NCBI RefSeq assembly: GCF_019565505.1
Contig: NZ_CP067378.1
Location: 2,108,001-2,172,000 of the forward strand
Direction: 5' to 3'
Length of the DNA: 64,000 nucleotides
DNA from: Flavobacterium davisii
GTDB lineage: Bacteria > Bacteroidota > Bacteroidia > Flavobacteriales > Flavobacteriaceae
Shown: one piece after another, positions 61,446 to 64,000 of the stretch
Layout: each line of letters starts with the position of its first letter
How positions within the stretch are numbered: position 1 is the first letter of the stretch
Translations under genes and position numbers: made by a program
The notes under the pieces: model-generated
What the model saw: the letters and a program-made list of their open reading frames with translations, nothing else
What the model was told of the DNA's origin: nothing
The model's database searches: none

Positions 61446-62405
61446 TTATTTCAAAGTAACTCTTGAGTTGACTAATAAATTATTTAGTTTGACTCTGTCT
61501 GTTGGTATAACCTTTATTTCATAAACGGCCTCTCCTGGTTCATAATCAGGATACGCTGTCGTAATATCAGCATATTTAGCTAGTTGTTTTAGGGCTACTA
61601 TATTACCTGTAAATTCTTGATTACTATACTTAGATATTATGTTTATTTTCATTCCTTTTTGATATTTAGAAATTTTACTTTCTGGTATAGTAAAACGAAA
61701 GAATGTAGAATTAGGAATATAACCATTAAATAAAGGGTATCCAGCAGTAGCTAATTCCCCCACATTTAACGAAATGGTTTCAATTTCCATATCATTAGTG
61801 GCTATAATATAGCGTTCAGAATAGACTACATTAGCTTCTTGTAAGGCACCTTTTGCTTGAGACGCTTGTCCTTCTGCCATATTTATTTTTTCAATTCTTG
61901 TTCCGATTTCTACATCATGTAATTCCGCATTAACAGCATCTAATTGTGCTTTAGCTCCTTGGTATTTTGCCAATACTTCATCGTACTGTTGTTGAGCCAT
62001 CAAACTATCGTTATACATGTTTCGTGCTCTATTGAATGATTTTTTAGCGTATTCAAACTGTTCTGAAAGTCCCTTCTGTTTAGCTCTTAGTTGAATAAGT
62101 TGATCGGAAGTAGCTCCATTTTTAGCCATTTGTGCTTGTGCAACTGCTGCTGTAGTAGCTCCTTTTGCTTGTGCAATCTTTGCAGAAACTTCAGGTACAT
62201 CTAAAAGAGCTAAAGTATCTCCCGTATGTATTATTTGTCCTTCTTCAGCATATATTTTTAAAATTCTACCTGTAACTTTTGGAGCAAAAGAAACAGTTTC
62301 TTTTTTAGTTTTTCCTTCTATCTCTCTCTCTTTTACTTGGTTGTTGCAAGCTACTAATGTAAATAAGTTAATTATAGCGAATGTTTTTATGGTATTGTTT
62401 TTCAT
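61446..62405 (-). CDS. HlyD-family membrane-fusion (periplasmic adaptor) lipoprotein
   Basis: 319 aa. N-terminal lipoprotein signal (LFTLVAC lipobox), then the biotinyl-lipoyl-like half motif GRILKIYAEEGQIIHTGDTL, a long coiled-coil hairpin (residues about 75-185), the second lipoyl half (YIIATNDMEIETISLNVGEL) and a beta-barrel. Bridges the inner-membrane permease to the TolC-like channel. Frame intact; 18 bp upstream of the permease gene. Confidence 0.9.
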   Translation of the reverse strand: MKNNTIKTFAIINLFTLVACNNQVKEREIEGKTKKETVSFAPKVTGRILKIYAEEGQIIHTGDTLALLDVPEVSAKIAQAKGATTAAVAQAQMAKNGATSDQLIQLRAKQKGLSEQFEYAKKSFNRARNMYNDSLMAQQQYDEVLAKYQGAKAQLDAVNAELHDVEIGTRIEKINMAEGQASQAKGALQEANVVYSERYIIATNDMEIETISLNVGELATAGYPLFNGYIPNSTFFRFTIPESKISKYQKGMKINIISKYSNQEFTGNIVALKQLAKYADITTAYPDYEPGEAVYEIKVIPTDRVKLNNLLVNSRVTLK

Positions 62406-62421
62406 TGTAATAAGTTTGATT

Positions 62422-63838
62422 TTAAAGTTTCTGAATATCTAAGCTCTGGGTTGATTTCATGAGCTCTATTGCAGCTCTTCTCTGATTAAAAATAGATGTT
62501 TGATATTCTAATTCAGCCATTTGTAAATCATTTTCAGCCTCAATTAATTGATTTGATTTTATTAAGCCATATTTGAACTCCTTTTCAGCTTGATCTAAAG
62601 CATTTTGAGCAATTTCTTTTGCTTTTGCCTTTAGATTTATTTGCGCATCAGCTATCTTGTAATTTGTTTGGTTGTTAGCTAGGTTTAACGTTAGTTTTCT
62701 TTCCGCATCCGATTTTTTATTTTCTAAAATATCCTTTTCAATTTTAGATTTCTCGATTTCGTGATCGCTTTCATTTCCGTCAAAAATCTCCCACTTAAAA
62801 CCTAATCCAATTCGAAAAATAGGGAAAAGATTTTTATTCGTTAGATCCATGTTTAGCTTTTTGTTAATATTTGGAGTCAAATTTTTGGATGAAGATAAAT
62901 GACCATTATAAAAACCTAGATAAGATAAGGAAGTGCCAGCTTGAACCTTGGGAATCCACCATGTTTTATCCGCTTTTATTTTAGCGTCTATGGCTTTCAT
63001 TCCGTGATCTAACGCCTTTATTTCAGCTCGATTTTCTATACTACTGTCAGAAACTGTGTAATTTATTTTTTGTAGTGTAGGTTCTATTAATGCTATTTTT
63101 TCAGTCTCTATACCTGTTAAAATATGTAATTGAATGATCAGTAATTCTTTTTTACCTTCGTACTCGACCAATTTGGAGTTAAGAGTAGCCTCCGCTAGAT
63201 CTATTTTTTGATAGTCATACTTTGTTATAAGGCCGTAACCTAGTGCTTTTTCTGCTAATTTTTTATTAGCTTCTAATCTTTTCAAGCCCTCATTTAGAAC
63301 TTTTTTTGATTGAATTAGTAATGCAAACTGATCATAAGATTGTATGATTTGAGTGGTTACATCATCTTCATTTTTTAATTTAAGTGCCATTACGGCCTTG
63401 TTTTTTTCTTCAAGTGCTTGTTTTAAGTGTTTTATTTTTCCACCCGAATAAAGAAGAATAGTTGCGTCGATTTTTGCAGCTCCCTCAAATCCAGATAAAT
63501 TAAAGTTATTATCTAAGGCTCCCTCAGGAATTGCTATTCCGAGGGAAAAGAGGACTTATAGGAGCAATGTCTATTGCTTTAGAATGCGATATGTTTGTTA
63601 TATCAAGATAGCCTGCTTTTCCTGATATATCTACCTTAGGTAAAAATACATCCTTAAGTTTTCTTTTGTTTAAAGTAATTGTTTGAGATTCTAAAACTTG
63701 ATTTTTTATAGAAGCGTCTCTTTTTAAAGCTTCACTAATTAATGTCTCAAGACTTGGTGCTGTTTGAGCATTAAGCATGAGAGGTATTAATAAAAGCAAT
63801 GCAGAAATGATTTTCTTGTAATGTTCCATTTTTTTCAT
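62422..63838 (-). CDS. TolC-family outer-membrane efflux channel (frameshifted)
   Basis: Outer-membrane efflux protein of about 471 aa with a signal peptide (IISALLLLIPLMLNAQ) and two alpha-helical OEP repeats (APSLETLISEALKRDASIKN; later LDQAEKEFKYGLIKSNQLIEA). The frame shifts near 63540 (one base extra in CTTTTCCC), corrected to LGIAIPEGALDNNFNLSGFE. First gene of the tolC-hlyD-permease operon. Just upstream are a -7-like element and a perfect TTGAT-ATAT-ATCAA palindrome. Confidence 0.9.
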
Positions 63839-63851
63839 TTGATTTACATTG

Positions 63852-63859
63852 CAAAGTTT
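63852..63859 (-). promoter_or_regulatory. Probable -7 element AAACTTTG of the efflux operon
   Basis: One mismatch from TAnnTTTG on the minus strand, 14 bp upstream of the TolC ATG (63838). Confidence 0.45.
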
Positions 63860-63880
63860 TAACTAAAAAAATGAAATCTT

Positions 63881-63894
63881 TTGATATATATCAA
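63881..63894. promoter_or_regulatory. FNR/CRP-type operator TTGATATATATCAA
   Basis: Perfect palindrome TTGAT-ATAT-ATCAA (extended CTTTTGATATATATCAAAAG, 63878-63897), identical to the FNR consensus TTGATnnnnATCAA. Its centre is about 41 bp upstream of the start expected from the -7-like element, the class II activator position. Likely bound by a Crp/Fnr regulator, possibly the one at 59602-60161. Confidence 0.7.
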
Positions 63895-64000
63895 AAGAAA
63901 AACTCAAACGTTTAAAAATAGATTTTTACAAAAATAGTATTCTAGTATCTGCTTGATTTTAAAAAATTACTTCCATTTTAAACTCTCCATCAGTACTTTA

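Overview
The window is 64 kb of AT-rich chromosome from a Bacteroidota bacterium, almost certainly a Flavobacterium. The evidence is the Bacteroidetes-type -7 promoter element (TAnnTTTG) ahead of many genes, families typical of Flavobacteriaceae (IPExxxVDY, DUF4270, DUF4271, DUF4296, DUF4301), a protease carrying a type IX secretion (T9SS) sorting domain, and a bacterial GGGP synthase. A fish-pathogen relative (columnare/psychrophilum type) is plausible from the cytolysin and secreted protease, but this is inference.

Layout: 1-1.9 kb biotin genes bioD (partial)-bioA; 2.5-4.5 kb IPExxxVDY protein and pyruvate kinase; 4.5-9 kb dinB, CYTH protein, RlpA-like protein, a membrane protein and an OlsF-type acyltransferase; 9.2-12.1 kb exonuclease III, OmpA lipoprotein, aldo/keto reductase; 12.2-21.4 kb a long minus-strand block (MuiA-like, GT51 transglycosylase, zincin-like protein, radA, esterase, flippase-like protein, panD, panC); 21.5-25.8 kb short glycogen synthase, DUF4270 lipoprotein, glmS; 26-32 kb enoyl-CoA hydratase, hemD, DUF4271, GT2, pyrC, DUF4296, epimerase. 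From 32 to 33.4 kb lies a graveyard holding pieces of a type II-C CRISPR-Cas locus (Cas1 N-terminus, Cas9 N-terminus, tracrRNA-like hairpins) among repeats. Then tyrS, a T9SS metalloprotease, an S9 peptidase, a NadR-DUF4301 fusion, pnuC, ahcY, a phosphopantetheinyl transferase, GGGP synthase, a cholesterol-dependent-cytolysin-like lipoprotein (47.7-49.3 kb), tRNA-Ser, asparaginase, acyltransferase, tatD, an IS110-family insertion sequence (53.7-55.3 kb), a pair of M16 peptidases, rplU-rpmA, a QueD-like gene, a Crp/Fnr regulator and a three-gene efflux operon.

Most striking: (1) the decayed CRISPR-Cas remnant; (2) an IS110 element inserted in the terminal repeat of a MITE-like repeat family, whose leader carries an 8-nt copy of the target (candidate bridge-RNA guide); (3) a perfect FNR-type box near -41 of the efflux operon, which lies next to a Crp/Fnr gene with matching recognition residues; (4) the cytolysin with an atypical C-terminal domain and a long leader; (5) an orphan promoter-terminator unit with no gene.

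Many genes, including pyk, glmS, tyrS, ahcY and rplU, are broken by single-base indels. These fall in A/T homopolymers or in CCGGG-like contexts. Because they hit essential genes they are most likely sequencing errors, so I give each gene its full reconstructed span and note the breaks.
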